Notes: generated by a model from the sequence alone, not told the origin. A DNA stretch of 64,000 nt from Propionibacterium cyclohexanicum (GCF_900111365.1 NZ_FOGZ01000010.1:1-64000), one strand, 5' to 3'. Shown: positions 27,580-35,800, numbered from the stretch's first letter. A program made the numbers and translations.

Positions 27580-28578
27580 GTGCACGTCATCTCCCGCCGT
27601 TGCCCAATAGCCACCACGATCGCCACGGCGATGCTCATGCTCGCGGTGCTCAGTGGATGCGCCACCCACACCGCAGACGCCACGCCACCTGCTGGCGAGT
27701 CCACAGCGAGCGCTTCCAGCTGGCCCCGAGTCGTGGACGTTGACGGCCAGAAGATCACCATCAAGGCTCAACCGCGAAAGATCGTGGCCATCACCTCCGA
27801 GACCGCGGATCTCGCGCTCCAGCTTGCCGGGCCGTCGCGTCTTGCGGCCATCCCCGCCAGCAGCCAGCTGCCCGTCATGGGCACGGCCGTCGAACTCGCC
27901 AGACAGGTGCCCAATACCCTGCCCACCGGCACCGATCCCGACCCTGAGAAAGTGCTGTCTTATGGGCCCGATCTCGTGGTGTCGACGCTGCGCCATGACG
28001 GCGAAAAGAACGCGAGCCGGCAGATCCAGGCATCCGGCGTGCCTGTGGTGAGCTTGAGCGACTCGGACTTCACGACCCCCGAGAAACTCGCCCATGTCAT
28101 CGACATCCTGGGCCAGGTGCTTGGCGAGCAGGACAGGGCCGCGCAGCTGAGCACCGAGCTCATGGATTCGGTGAAGAGCGTGGATGCCGACCGCGGCACC
28201 GCGCATCCCACTGCGTTGTCGCTGATGGCAAGGGGTAACACCGTGATGGCCTTCGATGACAGCCAGATGCTGCCCGGTCTGGTGAGGCGGGCCGGCGCCA
28301 CGAATGCAGGCGCCAGCGTAGGACTCACCCAAACCCGGCCGGTCGATGCCGAGTTGGTTGCCAAGGCCAACCCGCAGGTCATCTTCCTGGAGGACTTCAT
28401 GGGCCAGGGCCGCAAGCCCTTCGCTGCGCTGCTCGCCAGCCCCGTACTAGCCTCGGTGCCCGCCATCGCCAATGCGCACGTCTACCTGATTCCCATGACG
28501 CAGGCATCCGCGGTGTCGGGCACCCAGACCGCGGTCGGCTATCGTGCCATCGTGGACGATCTGAAGAAGGTCTCCTGA
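27580..28578 (+). CDS. iron/heme ABC transporter substrate-binding lipoprotein
   Basis: The 332-residue protein has a signal peptide ending in the lipobox LSGC (Cys24), then a helical-backbone class III binding fold: PRKIVAITSETADLALQLAGPSRLAAIP, PEKVLSYGPDLVVST and AHVIDILGQVLGEQDRA. Binding residues cannot be assigned with certainty; ferric siderophore or heme is likely from the operon and the upstream box. The GTG follows TGGTGAAAGGAAA. Third gene of the cluster, 41 bp after the ATPase gene. Confidence 0.9.
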   Translation: MHVISRRCPIATTIATAMLMLAVLSGCATHTADATPPAGESTASASSWPRVVDVDGQKITIKAQPRKIVAITSETADLALQLAGPSRLAAIPASSQLPVMGTAVELARQVPNTLPTGTDPDPEKVLSYGPDLVVSTLRHDGEKNASRQIQASGVPVVSLSDSDFTTPEKLAHVIDILGQVLGEQDRAAQLSTELMDSVKSVDADRGTAHPTALSLMARGNTVMAFDDSQMLPGLVRRAGATNAGASVGLTQTRPVDAELVAKANPQVIFLEDFMGQGRKPFAALLASPVLASVPAIANAHVYLIPMTQASAVSGTQTAVGYRAIVDDLKKVS

Positions 28579-28598
28579 GTTCGCCAGGCGCCCGGTTT

Positions 28599-30527
28599 GT
28601 GCCGGCTGTACCGCGCGGACAAGACTCGGTTTCCGTGGACGTCAATTCGGCAGCGGTTCCTGCGATGAGTAGCGGGCAGGCGCACCCCCAGTGGCGCGCA
28701 GGCGCGCCCGCCGATGCCGGGCACGATCACCGCCCGCGGCACGGAGCCGGTGGGCAGCCCCAGCATGGCGATCAGCCCGGGGTGCGTCTTGGCACGAGCC
28801 GTGGCCGACAGGCCCTGGCGCTGACAGTGGGCCTCGACCTGCTCGCCTCGGTGGCAGCTGCGGTCTTCCTCGTGGAACTGGCCAGGCTCATCGCCCAGAC
28901 GCCGAGTTCGGGCGGTCTCATCGTGGCGGCACTTGCCGGGTTCGTCCATGTGGCGTCCGGGGTCGGTTGCCGCTCGCTGTGCCGGGTCAGTTCCCTGAGC
29001 GAGGAGCAGCCGCTGCGAGAACGGCTGCTGGAACGCTGGTGGCGCACGGCATCGGGCATTCACGCACGACCGGCGGTAGCTTCCCAGGGGCCGGCCGGGA
29101 CCAGGAGTGGCGACCGGATATCGCTGTTCACGGACTCAGTCGAGCGGTTCACCCAGTACCGCCAGGGCTTCGCGGGACGCCAGCGTGCCGCAGGCATCGC
29201 CCCGCTGTGCGTGCTGGGCGTGATCGCCGTGAGCGTCGACCCGGTCATCGCCGTGATCCTCGCGCTGGCCGTGCCCTGTGCACCTCTCGCGATCAAGAGG
29301 TTCAGTGCGCTCTCGCGCACGGCCGCCAACCGATCGCGGGAACTGCGCAGCCGACTGGCCACTCAGTACCTCGAATCGATCCAGGGACTCGAGACGCTGG
29401 TGATCGCCAATGCAGCCCCCCGCGTGGCCCGCGAGCTTGCCGAGGCGGGTGAGCGGAGCCGGCGGGCCACGATGGCCGTGCTGGCCCGCAATCAGCTCGT
29501 CCTGCTCGTCTCGGACGCCGCTTTCTCCCTCGTGATGGTCACCCTCTCGGCCGCGCTGGCGGCGTGGCGGCTGGGCTCGGGAGCGATCACACCGGCCGGG
29601 GCGATCGCAGTCGTGCTGTGCTCGGTGCTCCTGCTCTCGCCCCTCGACCTGGTTGCCAGCTCCTTCTATGTGGGCCTGGCGGGTCAAGGAGCCCAGCGGG
29701 CGCTCCAGCGGTTCTGGGCCCCGCGCGGGGAGAGCCCACAGGCACAGCTCCGGCCGGCACCGAATCCCGGCCCTGAGGAGCGGATCGCCCATCACCTGGC
29801 CGAACGCAAGAGCGACGAGGAGCACGCTGCGCCGAGTGTTCGGCTGAGCGGTGCACACCTCGGCTACCCCGGGGCGCCGGTTCTGCACGACGTCGACTTC
29901 ACCGTTCCCCGCGGCGGCCGGGTCGTCGTGCTGGGCCCCTCGGGGGCCGGCAAGTCCACGCTGCTGCGCGCCCTCAAGGGCGATCTGTTGCCGGAGGCAG
30001 GCGAGGTCGTCATCGACGGCATCGCCTTGAGCGCCGGAACCCAGGAACGCGTCCGGGCCCACAGCGCTCTCGTGGCACAGAGCACCTGGCTCTTCACGGG
30101 AAGCATCCGCGACAACCTCGCCTTGGTCAACCCGCAGGCCGACGAGGACGCGCTGTGGCAGGCCCTCCAGCTTGTCGATCTCGCGGGCTTCGTCACCCGG
30201 ATGCCCGATGGCCTCGACAGCGCCGTGGGGGAGCGTGGACAGGCGCTGTCGGGTGGCCAGGTGCAGCGATTGTCGCTGGCCCGGGCCTTCCTGTCCGGCC
30301 GGGAATTGCTGCTGCTGGACGAGCCCACCTCGCAGGTCGACCTGTTCTCCGAGCAGGTCATCATGGCGGCGCTGGACCAGCTGGCCGCCGACCACACGAT
30401 CGTGCTCGTCACGCACCGACCCTCGGCAGTGGCCGGAGCCAGTGCAATCTGGGAGGTCGCCAACCACGGACTTCAGCAGATCCCTGCTGGCCAGCTGCAT
30501 CGAGGGCTGGAGGCCAGCGATGTCTGA
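28599..30527 (+). CDS. CydD-like ABC half-transporter of the metal cluster
   Basis: The protein has 642 residues if GTG 28599 is the start; GTG 28635 and ATG 28665 are alternatives and none has a good ribosome site. A His-rich N-terminal stretch (several His between residues 27 and 53) precedes a type IV ABC membrane domain of the CydD kind, with YLESIQGLETLVIANAAPRVARELAEAGERSRRATM. A nucleotide-binding domain follows, with GPSGAGKST, LSGGQVQRLSLARAF and LLLDEPTSQVD. It lies 20 bp after the binding-protein gene and overlaps its partner by 8 bp. Such pairs occur in actinobacterial heme or siderophore loci; import of metal-chelate, as in IrtAB or YbtPQ, or export are both possible. Confidence 0.82.
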   Translation: MPAVPRGQDSVSVDVNSAAVPAMSSGQAHPQWRAGAPADAGHDHRPRHGAGGQPQHGDQPGVRLGTSRGRQALALTVGLDLLASVAAAVFLVELARLIAQTPSSGGLIVAALAGFVHVASGVGCRSLCRVSSLSEEQPLRERLLERWWRTASGIHARPAVASQGPAGTRSGDRISLFTDSVERFTQYRQGFAGRQRAAGIAPLCVLGVIAVSVDPVIAVILALAVPCAPLAIKRFSALSRTAANRSRELRSRLATQYLESIQGLETLVIANAAPRVARELAEAGERSRRATMAVLARNQLVLLVSDAAFSLVMVTLSAALAAWRLGSGAITPAGAIAVVLCSVLLLSPLDLVASSFYVGLAGQGAQRALQRFWAPRGESPQAQLRPAPNPGPEERIAHHLAERKSDEEHAAPSVRLSGAHLGYPGAPVLHDVDFTVPRGGRVVVLGPSGAGKSTLLRALKGDLLPEAGEVVIDGIALSAGTQERVRAHSALVAQSTWLFTGSIRDNLALVNPQADEDALWQALQLVDLAGFVTRMPDGLDSAVGERGQALSGGQVQRLSLARAFLSGRELLLLDEPTSQVDLFSEQVIMAALDQLAADHTIVLVTHRPSAVAGASAIWEVANHGLQQIPAGQLHRGLEASDV

Positions 30528-32385
30528 TAGCGGTGAGCCCACCGGCAGCGCCAGCTCGCTGCGTCAGGCCCGAGCAGGGGCCGCGAGGGGGCATGGCAGC
30601 GCCGAGCCCCCGTCTGCCGGTCGGCGCGAGGTGGCCCGATGGCTGGTGGGCGTGGCGCGCCCCGTCCTCATGCCGATGGCCGCGTCCACAGCCGCACGAC
30701 TGGTCGACCAGCTCGCCGGTCTCGCCCTGTTCGGCCTGGCCATGCTGGGCGTACTGAGCTGGGCAGACGCTGGCGGCGGGGCGCTCGCGCTGCTCGTCCT
30801 CGCCCTCGTGGCACTGAGCCTGGTCAAGGCGCTGTGCCGCTATCTGGAGCAGTTCCTCGGGCATCTGGTGGCTTTCAAGGCTCTCGAACTGTTGAGGGTG
30901 GAGACCTTCGCCGCCCTGTGGCCCCAGGCTCCGGCGGTGCTTGCGCGCAGCCGTTCGGGGGATCTGCTGCAGCGGCTCACGAAGGATGTCGACCGTGTCG
31001 AGGTTTTCTTCGCGCACAGTTTCGCTCCCGCGCTGACCGCAGTGCTCACCCCGCTCGTCGCGGCGCTCACGGCGGGTTGGCTGGTGTCGTGGCCAGTGGC
31101 TGGCGTGATGGCGATCGGCCTGGCGCTGACCGTGTTCCTGGTGCCATTCCTGGGGGCTGGGCCTGCGGCTCGAGCCGCGACGCGCAGTGCGAGAACGCGC
31201 GGGCGCCTTACCCATGAGATCACCGACTCCGTGCAGGGCGTCGCCGAGGTCACCGGCTACGGCCTCCAGGACGATCGGGTGGCCAGGAGCCGAGTGCTGG
31301 CCGATCGGCTGGGTGCGAGCGGACGCGTCGTCACTGCCGTCGAAGCGGCGCGCGCGATGGTGTCGGGGGTGGTGCAGTGGGGCACGGTCGTGGCGATGGC
31401 CGTGGTGGGACACCATGAGGGGGTCGGCGTGGCGATACTGGCCGCCGTCATCGTGGTGGCGCTGCGCTGCTTCGCCGCGACAAGGGCTGTCGAGGACTTC
31501 CTCACCGATCTCGACGCCTCCTTCGCATCGGCCGGGCGGCTGTGGCGCGTCGCCCACACGCCGCCTGCGGTGCGTGACCCCGAGCGCCCCCGCGCGCTGG
31601 CAGTCGGCCCGCTCGATGTGGTCTGGCAGCAGGTCAGTTTCCGCTACGACGACGGGGTGGGCGACAGCGGGCATGCCGCCCTGGATGCGGTGAGCTGCAC
31701 GGCAGCCGCTGGCGAACACACCTGCATCGTGGGAAGTTCGGGTGCGGGGAAGTCGACCCTCGTGCAGCTGGCGCTGCGCTATGCCGATCCCCTTCGAGGG
31801 GAGGTGCTGGTCGGGGGCGTCGATGTCTGTGAGCTGGCCTTGACCGAGCTACGCGCAGCGATCTCCATGGTGAACCAGCAGCCCTTCTTCTTCGCCGGGA
31901 GTGTCGCCGATAATCTGCGTCTGACAAGGCCCGATGCGAGCGACGCCGAGTTGGCGCAGGTGTGCCGTCAGGCCCATATCGACGAGCACATAGCCACCCT
32001 TGCGCAGGGCTATGGCACGGATGTCGGTGAGCTGGCAGCCTCCTGGTCGGGAGGCCAGCGTGCCCGGCTGGCACTGGCCCGGGCCCTGCTTACTGATGCC
32101 CGGGTGTTCATCGTCGACGAGTACACCGCGAGCCTCGACGACGAGCTGGCCGCCGAGCTGGCGGCGAGCCTGCGGCAGGCACGCCCCGATGCCACCCTCA
32201 TCGAGATCACCCATCGGGTGTCGAGCTCGCTGGGGGCCGACCGGGTGATCGTCTTGGACCGGGGGCGCTGTGTTCAGCAGGGCCGTCCTGGCGAGCTGGC
32301 AGCGTCCGAGGGCCTCTATGCCCGGATGCTGGCCCGCGAGGCCGACGCCGTCAGCCAGGTGACGGCCGGCCTGACGTCATCGTGA
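30520..32385 (+). CDS. CydC-like ABC half-transporter, partner of the preceding gene
   Basis: The 621-residue protein has six membrane helices followed by an ATPase domain. ELLRVETFAALWPQAP, RSRSGDLLQRLTKDVDRVEVFFAHSFAPALTAVLTPLVAAL and THEITDSVQGVAEVTGYG follow the CydC pattern. The ATPase has GSSGAGKSTL, a signature reading WSGGQRARLALARALL and Walker B VFIVDEYTASLD, where Asp-Glu-Tyr replaces the usual Asp-Glu-Pro. The ATG at 30520 has GGAGG 6 bases upstream. No cytochrome bd genes adjoin it, so the pair is probably not a genuine CydDC but part of the metal-uptake unit. Confidence 0.84.
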   Translation: MSDSGEPTGSASSLRQARAGAARGHGSAEPPSAGRREVARWLVGVARPVLMPMAASTAARLVDQLAGLALFGLAMLGVLSWADAGGGALALLVLALVALSLVKALCRYLEQFLGHLVAFKALELLRVETFAALWPQAPAVLARSRSGDLLQRLTKDVDRVEVFFAHSFAPALTAVLTPLVAALTAGWLVSWPVAGVMAIGLALTVFLVPFLGAGPAARAATRSARTRGRLTHEITDSVQGVAEVTGYGLQDDRVARSRVLADRLGASGRVVTAVEAARAMVSGVVQWGTVVAMAVVGHHEGVGVAILAAVIVVALRCFAATRAVEDFLTDLDASFASAGRLWRVAHTPPAVRDPERPRALAVGPLDVVWQQVSFRYDDGVGDSGHAALDAVSCTAAAGEHTCIVGSSGAGKSTLVQLALRYADPLRGEVLVGGVDVCELALTELRAAISMVNQQPFFFAGSVADNLRLTRPDASDAELAQVCRQAHIDEHIATLAQGYGTDVGELAASWSGGQRARLALARALLTDARVFIVDEYTASLDDELAAELAASLRQARPDATLIEITHRVSSSLGADRVIVLDRGRCVQQGRPGELAASEGLYARMLAREADAVSQVTAGLTSS

Positions 32386-32536
32386 GCCGCTGAGCTGGTA
32401 GAAAGCCCCATCGTCGCCCACGACCCCCTCCGAGCGGGTGCGGGTATGCGGTGAGTTCGCGGCACGGGTGATACCCGTCTAGGCGGCACCCAGCCCTTGC
32501 GCCGCGACGGTCGCCTCACGCTGGGCGTTGGCCGCA

Positions 32537-34126
32537 TCAGGATGCGCCGTCGACGCTCTGCGCCGGATCCTGCTTCTGCACCGGGATCCGCAGTGTGAAG
32601 CAGGAGTAGCCCTCGTGGGAGTCCACGCGGGCCGAGCCGCCGTGAGCTGCCATGACGGCGGCTACGATGGCCAGCCCCAGCCCCGTCGAGCCCTCCTCGT
32701 CGTGGGTGCGGGCCGCGTCTGCGCGGGCAAATCGCTCGAAGACGTGGTCCCTGATCTCGGGGGGTACGCCTGGCCCGTCGTCCTCGACGCTGATCAGCGC
32801 ATCCTCGCCCTCGATGCGCACCGAGGTGGTCACAGTGGTCCCGGCGGGGGTGTGCTTGCGGGCGTTCGACAGCAGATTCGCGACTACCTGGTGCATCTGG
32901 TCGCGATCGGCCAGCGCCATGGCCGGTTCGTCGGGCACGTCGAGCAGCCAATGGTGGTCGCGGCTGGCGACGCGCGCGTCCGAGACCGCATTGAGCACGA
33001 TCTCCACCAGATCGACGCGTGTCAGCTCCACATTGCGTCCGGCGTCCAGGCGCGCGAGCAGCAGCATGTCCTCGACCAGCCGCCCCATCCGGCGTGACTC
33101 GCTGGCAATTCGGTTCATCGCAAAGGCGACGTCCGGGGGCAGTTCGTCCCCGCGCCGCTGGCTGAGCTCCGCATAACCTCGGATGGCAGCCAGCGGATTG
33201 CGCAGCTCATGGCTGGCGTCGGCGACGAACTGCTTGACCTTGGTTTCCGATCTCTCACGGGCGCTGAGGGCACCCTCGACATTGTCGAGCATCCTATTGA
33301 AGGACAGCCCCACCCTCCCGACCTCGTTGTCTTCGGCTGACTCGCCGGTCGGAATCCGTTCGGGCAGGACGACCTCGCCGGTGTCGAGGTCCATCTTCGA
33401 GACCTCGGTGGCGGTGGCCGCCAGCTGGTTGAGGGGTCGCAGCGAATCCCTTACGACGGCCATGGCGCTCACTGCCGCGGCCACGATGGCCATCACCGTG
33501 AAGCCCGCTTCGATGGCGATGAACTCGCGTATGACATGGCTCCACCGCTCCATGGGCATACCCAGGTAGACGGTGCCAGAGATGGTTCCCTCGCGCGACG
33601 AGATGAGGGCCTTGTGGGCCAGCGCCCGGTAGGTGCCGAGATCGGGGATGGTCACGGTACGCGTCGTGCCATCGGTGGGGATCCGCGTCATCGCCGCGTT
33701 GATCTGCGGCGATGTGGAGCTGGACTGGGTGCGGTCGACTCCCTCAATCGTGCCGACCGTCGCGCCATCGCTGGCCACGATGACAATGATGGAACCCACG
33801 GGAAGACCGCCAAGACCAGCTGTTCCGCTGGTGCGTCCGCTCTGGTTCTCCAGCCCGATGGCCTGGGCAAGCTGTTGGTCGATCTGGGCCGTGAGGATCC
33901 GGTTGACGATGACGATGCCAAGCGCGCTCAAGGCCACCGCGATCACCGCGACGAGAACGCAGATGCGCGTTACCAGCTGTCTGCTGAGAGTGCCTCTGCC
34001 CATTGGCGCCAGCCTAGTGGCCAGCACTCGCCCGGCACCCTGCGCCGCGCCCGGCTCGGTCGGCTCGGTCGGTTCGGTCGGCTTGGCCGGCTCCGCCGGG
34101 TCAGTTGGCGGCGGGCTTGAGGACAT
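32537..34126 (-). CDS. sensor histidine kinase (TrcS/MprB-like)
   Basis: The 529-residue protein has a low-complexity cytoplasmic N-terminus with PTE/PTEP tandem units, a membrane helix around residues 52-75, an extracytoplasmic sensor region (about 76-200), a second helix (about 208-230) and HAMP. The kinase core holds the H-box FVADASHELRNPLAAI (phospho-acceptor His306), N-box NLLSNARKHTP, G1 VEDDGPGVP and G2 GSTGLGLAIV. It would phosphorylate the regulator encoded just upstream, whose 3' end overlaps its start by 26 bp. The signal is unknown. Confidence 0.93.
   Translation of the reverse strand: MSSSPPPTDPAEPAKPTEPTEPTEPGAAQGAGRVLATRLAPMGRGTLSRQLVTRICVLVAVIAVALSALGIVIVNRILTAQIDQQLAQAIGLENQSGRTSGTAGLGGLPVGSIIVIVASDGATVGTIEGVDRTQSSSTSPQINAAMTRIPTDGTTRTVTIPDLGTYRALAHKALISSREGTISGTVYLGMPMERWSHVIREFIAIEAGFTVMAIVAAAVSAMAVVRDSLRPLNQLAATATEVSKMDLDTGEVVLPERIPTGESAEDNEVGRVGLSFNRMLDNVEGALSARERSETKVKQFVADASHELRNPLAAIRGYAELSQRRGDELPPDVAFAMNRIASESRRMGRLVEDMLLLARLDAGRNVELTRVDLVEIVLNAVSDARVASRDHHWLLDVPDEPAMALADRDQMHQVVANLLSNARKHTPAGTTVTTSVRIEGEDALISVEDDGPGVPPEIRDHVFERFARADAARTHDEEGSTGLGLAIVAAVMAAHGGSARVDSHEGYSCFTLRIPVQKQDPAQSVDGAS
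34052..34096 (-). repeat. 9-bp tandem repeats in the histidine kinase gene
   Basis: About four to five copies of a 9-bp unit (CGGCTCGGT and close variants) lie in tandem and encode the PTE/PTEP tract in the cytoplasmic N-terminus of the sensor kinase. The unit keeps frame, so slippage would change only tract length. Confidence 0.7.
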
Positions 34127-34835
34127 ATCCGGCGCCGCGCATGGTGTGAATCATGGGGGCGCGGCCGGCATCGATCTTCTTGCGCAGATAGCTGATGTAG
34201 AGCTCCACGACATTGGCCTGGCCGCCGAAGTCATAGTTCCATACCCGGTCGAGGATCTGGGCCTTCGACAGCACCCGCCTCGGGTTGCGCATGAGATAGC
34301 GGAGCAACTCGAATTCGGTGGCCGTCAGGTGGATCTCCTCGCCACCTCGCGTCACCTCGTGGGAGTCCTCGTCGAGTTCCAGGTCGCCCACGATGAGCTC
34401 GGACTCCGAACGCTTGCTCGTGGCACCGGTACGGCGCAACAGCCCGCGCAGCCGGGCCATCACCTCCTCGACGCTGAACGGCTTCGTGACATAGTCGTCG
34501 CCACCGGCGGTGAGCCCATTGATCCGGTCCTGCACGCCATCCTTGGCCGTAAGGAAGATGACGGGCACATCGGGCTGCTCGCTGCGCACCCGGCGCATCA
34601 CCTCCAGCCCATCGAAGTCGGGCAGCATCATGTCGAGCACGATCGCATCGGGGCGCACATCGCGAGCCACCCGCACCGCCTCGGATCCGGATCCGGCTGT
34701 GCTGGGCTCCCAGCCCTCATAGCGCATCGCCATCGACAGAAGCTCGGCCAGGCTCGTCTCGTCGTCGACCGCCAGCACCCGGATGGGCGTGCCATCGGGC
34801 CTCGTCAGTTGTTCCTGTGTTTGCACACCACGCAT
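34101..34835 (-). CDS. OmpR/PhoB-family response regulator
   Basis: The 244-residue protein has a receiver domain with acidic pair in VDDE, phosphorylatable Asp68 in VLDMMLPD, the Thr in FLTAKD and Lys in YVTKPFS. A C-terminal winged helix (about 145-240) contains HLTATEFELLRYLMRNPRRVLSKAQILDRVW and VVELYISYLRKKID. It resembles TrcR/MprA-like actinobacterial regulators. The ATG at 34835 has a weak ribosome site; GTG 34826 is possible. It overlaps its kinase gene, so the two are translationally coupled. Confidence 0.94.
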   Translation of the reverse strand: MRGVQTQEQLTRPDGTPIRVLAVDDETSLAELLSMAMRYEGWEPSTAGSGSEAVRVARDVRPDAIVLDMMLPDFDGLEVMRRVRSEQPDVPVIFLTAKDGVQDRINGLTAGGDDYVTKPFSVEEVMARLRGLLRRTGATSKRSESELIVGDLELDEDSHEVTRGGEEIHLTATEFELLRYLMRNPRRVLSKAQILDRVWNYDFGGQANVVELYISYLRKKIDAGRAPMIHTMRGAGYVLKPAAN

Positions 34836-34913
34836 GACACCATGCTGACAGCGCAGCCACAGGATTTCCTGTGCGGTGTCTGTCGATTCACTGTGAACGG
34901 GTGTTGCGCCCTG

Positions 34914-34967
34914 TCAGCCGGGTGCTAGGCGCCCCTTCGATCAGCCGGGTGCTTGGCGCTCCTTCGA
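34914..34967. repeat. two 27-bp tandem repeats beyond the DoxX stop codon
   Basis: Two adjacent 27-bp copies (34914-34940 and 34941-34967) differ at only two or three positions, and a third partial copy runs into the DoxX stop codon from 34968. Each unit brings a TGA in the DoxX frame. The array looks like slippage duplication of the gene's 3' end. Confidence 0.75.
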
Positions 34968-35429
34968 TCAGCTGGGCGGCACGAGACTATCGAAACCTTC
35001 GCTTTCCGTAGTGGAACGGTCCTTCTCGAAGAGCATGTCAACTCCGGTGCGTCCTGCGCCGAAGCACAGCAGGACGAAGGCCACGGTGGCGAGCACCACG
35101 TTGTACTCGTAGCCACCCGAGGACAGATAGGGTCCCCAGCGGAATCGCAGCCAGACGACGATGAGAACATTCTGGGCGATGGCTATGATCGCCACCAGCC
35201 GGGTGAGGATGCCGAAGATGAGCATCACCCCGCCGGCCACCTCGAAGACGAGGGCTCCCCAGGCCATCAGTTCCGGTGCCGGCACGCCATGCTCGGTGAG
35301 CAAGAGCACTTCGGCGTCCATCCCGTGGATGTCCCAGCGGGCCCAGCCGTGCGCGATGAGCGCCAGCCCGAGCGTGACCCGTGCCACCAGCAGTCCGATG
35401 TCGTGGACGACGTTCATGAAGGTCGTCAT
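34968..35429 (-). CDS. DoxX-family membrane protein
   Basis: The 153-residue protein has four membrane helices. LLVARVTLGLALIAHGWARWD at the N-terminus and FEVAGGVMLIFGILTRLVAIIAIAQN in the middle are the DoxX signature parts. DoxX-like proteins sit in the cytoplasmic membrane; some take part in thiosulfate oxidation or, in mycobacteria, in a membrane-associated oxidoreductase complex linked to SodA and a thiosulfate sulfurtransferase. Neither partner is nearby. The ATG is preceded by GGGGGA at suitable spacing. Single gene, divergent from the methionine transporter region. Confidence 0.88.
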   Translation of the reverse strand: MTTFMNVVHDIGLLVARVTLGLALIAHGWARWDIHGMDAEVLLLTEHGVPAPELMAWGALVFEVAGGVMLIFGILTRLVAIIAIAQNVLIVVWLRFRWGPYLSSGGYEYNVVLATVAFVLLCFGAGRTGVDMLFEKDRSTTESEGFDSLVPPS

Positions 35430-35560
35430 GGCAGTCCCCCTTGCCTTGTGGGAGTGACACTACGTGTTCGGGGCGCGGTGGAGGCGTTGCGACCGTGGTG
35501 TGTGCCGCGCCATTGGGTCTCGACCTGGACCGTTGGCTGTGGTGCTGAGCATGGCAGGGT

Positions 35561-35590
35561 TTGACAGCGCTCCGAGCCACGGCCTACGGT
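35561..35590 (+). promoter_or_regulatory. promoter of the methionine-transporter leader
   Basis: TTGACA at 35561-35566 and TACGGT at 35585-35590 are separated by 18 bases. The -35 is a perfect sigma-70/SigA-type hexamer. Transcription would start near 35597, about 38 bases before the leader-peptide ATG, giving a compact leader RNA. Confidence 0.55.
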
Positions 35591-35634
35591 GACTGCACCG
35601 CCGGGGCGTCCGCCCCCCTGCCATGAGGATCCTG

Positions 35635-35742
35635 ATGAACATCATGTTGACCATCGCGAAGTCCGCCGATGCGTCCGCTGGTAGCTCCCTCATGATGATG
35701 GCGACCGATATGTGTTGTCGCCGAATGCTCTGCGCCTGCTGA
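35635..35742 (+). CDS. Met/Cys-rich leader peptide (candidate attenuator peptide)
   Basis: The 35-codon reading frame starts at ATG 35635, with AGGA at 35626-35629 as ribosome site, and stops at TGA 35740-35742. Its second half is strikingly enriched in two scarce amino acids: Met at codons 20-22, 26 and 31, and Cys at 27, 28, 33 and 35 (SLMMMATDMCC then RRMLCAC). The stop codon abuts a terminator, and the next gene is a methionine-type binding protein. The layout is that of a ribosome-stalling leader peptide sensing charged Met-tRNA and/or Cys-tRNA. This is inferred from sequence alone. Confidence 0.62.
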   Translation: MNIMLTIAKSADASAGSSLMMMATDMCCRRMLCAC

Positions 35743-35800
35743 AAAGGCCGCATTCGCAATTCACCTCGGGCGCCAGCGTGCTGACGCCCGGGCCTTTTCC
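35742..35800 (+). terminator. attenuator terminator upstream of the metQ homologue
   Basis: A GC-rich hairpin (CGGGCGCCAG at 35767-35776, CTGACGCCCG at 35781-35790, one C-A mismatch, loop CGTG) is followed directly by GGCCTTTTCC. AAAAGGCC at 35742-35749, overlapping the leader stop, is an exact complement of GGCCTTTT at 35791-35798. The alternative pairing GCGCCTG (35732-35738, last leader codons) with CGGGCGC (35767-35773) would remove the terminator's 5' arm. These mutually exclusive folds support attenuation. Confidence 0.6.

Noticed and set aside
28599-32385. genuine cydDC operon of cytochrome bd assembly
   Set aside because: No cydAB genes adjoin it, and it follows a metal-chelate importer with a metal-repressor-like box, so a metal role is more likely.
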